Shown here: piece by piece, positions 63,141 through 64,000 of the stretch | How positions within the stretch are numbered: position 1 is the stretch's first letter | Layout: every line of letters starts with the position of its first letter | The notes under the pieces: generated by a model | Seen by the model: only the letters and a program-made list of their open reading frames with translations | What the model was told of the DNA's origin: nothing | Database searches by the model: none | Position numbers and translations under genes: made by a program | DNA from: JAHEYF01 sp045805185 | GTDB taxonomy: Bacteria > Bacteroidota > Bacteroidia > B-17B0 > Aurantibacillaceae | Assembly (NCBI GenBank): GCA_045805185.1 | Contig: JBJMLS010000300.1 | Span: 1 to 64,000, forward strand | DNA length: 64,000 bases | Direction: 5' to 3'

Positions 63141-63998
63141 TTAATCCTGACGCGAGCGGTTGCGTGAGCTGGAACTGGTCCTGCTGCGTCCTCTTTCAGA
63201 AGAGCTGCTGCGATCACGTCCTGAAGAACGCTGGTTTCTTCCTGAACGGCTCTCCGTACGTGAAGAACGCCCGTTAGCATTACTTGCATAACGCTGCTCG
63301 CCTGAACGGTGGTTGCGCGACATGTCAGTATCTCCGCGTGAAGAGCGGTATTCCCAATCTCCTCCCTGCTGGTTCCCGCTCATCCTGTTCATGGAGTTAT
63401 TGCCATAACCTCCGCGTGAAGAAGATCCTCCTCCGTAAGAAGAAGACCCACCGCGCTGTCCACTGCTACTTCCGTAACCGCTGTACTGCTGTCCATAGCT
63501 GCCGCCTCCATTAGAAGAGCCGCGTGATTGTCCGTTGCCATTTCTTCCATAACCTCCTTCATAAGAGGAGCCGCGCGATTGTCCATAACCGCCGCGTGAA
63601 GAACGTCCCATTCCCATTCCACTTCCCCCTTCATACTCATCGTAATCGTCTCCACGGTTAGAATATCCACCACCGGACAATTCGCTTTGACCGTAATCGC
63701 TCATCCCATAACCGCGCTGATTGCGGCCATATCCTTCTGTTTCAAAATCGTCATCCTCATCTTCATAATTTCCTCGGAAAGAACGCTGGTTATCATATTC
63801 GTCTTCCTCATTCTCATCATATCCTGATCCGCGCGAATTCTGTCCGCCATAATTTCCTTCAAAGTCATTATCATCTTCATCATCGTAACGTTCGTAACGA
63901 TCGCTACCATAAGTGTAATTGTCCTGGCCGTAATCCGACTGGGACTCATTGTTCTGGTTACCCCTGTAATTCCCGCGGGAATATGCGCCGCTTGAGCG
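63141..63998 (-). CDS. Low-complexity Gly/Ser/Tyr/Arg-rich protein, 5' end outside window
   Basis: The minus-strand frame is open from the right edge of the window (about 286 visible codons) and no start codon is reached, so the gene begins beyond the window. The first Met at 63704 is internal: the frame above it reads FETEGYGRNQRGYG and SRGNYRGNQNNESQSDYGQD. There are three compositional zones. The first is acidic with Asn/Tyr/Arg (DDEDDNDFEGNYGGQNSRG). The middle is made of SYGQ/RGGYG-type units (SRGGYGQSRGSSYEGGYGRN, SGYGSSSGQRGGSSSYGGG). The C-terminus is Arg/Ser-rich (SSGRDRSSSSERGRSRTSSS). This is intrinsically disordered and resembles eukaryotic RGG/SR proteins in composition only. It is upstream of a YciE-like gene. 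Confidence 0.85.
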   Translation of the reverse strand, partial: RSSGAYSRGNYRGNQNNESQSDYGQDNYTYGSDRYERYDDEDDNDFEGNYGGQNSRGSGYDENEEDEYDNQRSFRGNYEDEDDDFETEGYGRNQRGYGMSDYGQSELSGGGYSNRGDDYDEYEGGSGMGMGRSSRGGYGQSRGSSYEGGYGRNGNGQSRGSSNGGGSYGQQYSGYGSSSGQRGGSSSYGGGSSSRGGYGNNSMNRMSGNQQGGDWEYRSSRGDTDMSRNHRSGEQRYASNANGRSSRTESRSGRNQRSSGRDRSSSSERGRSRTSSSSRNRSRQD

Positions 63999-64000
63999 CG

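Noticed and set aside
63701..63949. Met- and Ile-rich minus-strand frame beside the low-complexity protein
   Set aside because: It is an alternate frame of the same gene; the main frame is open through the whole interval.

Overview
The window is a chromosomal segment of a Bacteroidota bacterium, probably an environmental, gliding-type lineage outside the gut Bacteroidales. The evidence is two type A-like and one type B (gliding-associated) type IX secretion C-termini plus one weaker candidate, SusC-like/TonB outer-membrane receptors, PD40-TPR proteins, an F-ATPase operon with an unusually long signal-bearing subunit a, and many upstream regions carrying the Bacteroidota -7 promoter box TAnnTTTG. 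No rRNA, tRNA, CRISPR array, integrase or intact transposase was seen.

Layout. 1-5.4 kb: a truncated AMP-binding ligase, a small secreted protein, glmS divergent from pepP, and a decayed LuxR-type helix-turn-helix relic. 5.4-10.8 kb: a Tim44-like zinc-ribbon membrane protein, a biotin carrier protein followed by an exported superoxide dismutase and a CAP-domain protein, then a two-domain VOC protein. 10.8-18.2 kb: a T9SS-exported multiheme cytochrome, an FG-GAP/UnbV protein and a 7TM-SpoIIE phosphatase. 18.2-21.4 kb: an exported methyltransferase, VOC, PhzF and thioesterase genes and a tiny secreted ORF. 21.4-24.1 kb: a minus-strand module of hicAB with a clear operator, three tandem short ssb paralogues each preceded by a hairpin, and an unannotated 58-aa membrane protein. 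24.2-37.8 kb: amidohydrolase, a very large T9SS type B protein, glycosyltransferase, alpha/beta hydrolase, DUF4349 lipoprotein, a second SpoIIE phosphatase, a PD40 protein, an XRE regulator and LigD. 37.8-41.9 kb: an AT-rich two-gene island of unknown function, a 52-aa zinc-ribbon protein, a membrane peroxiredoxin, and a block of 'cgcagag' dispersed repeats. 41.9-47.9 kb: atpB-E-F-H-A-G on the minus strand. 48.3-64 kb: a PepSY-like protein, TonB receptors, LpxR, a DctA-type symporter, two TPR-PD40 proteins, DoxX, and a stress-type cluster (YciE-like protein, small lipoprotein, and a Gly/Ser/Tyr/Arg-rich low-complexity protein running off the end).

How the genes relate. Most are single-gene or two-gene units typical of Bacteroidota. 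The coherent systems are the F1Fo-ATP synthase operon, the hicAB toxin-antitoxin locus, the envelope/T9SS cargo genes, and the stress cluster at the right edge. The atp operon is notable because nearly every spacer holds extra DNA: three REP-like palindromes between atpB and atpE, an intrinsic terminator and a 51-bp tandem duplication between atpE and atpF, and a free-standing S23 four-helix-bundle gene bounded by short repeats between atpA and atpG. The most unusual protein is the bacterial low-complexity SYG/RGG/SR-like protein at the right edge. At least four genes have a perfect -7 box only 3-4 bases from the start codon, which suggests leaderless mRNAs.
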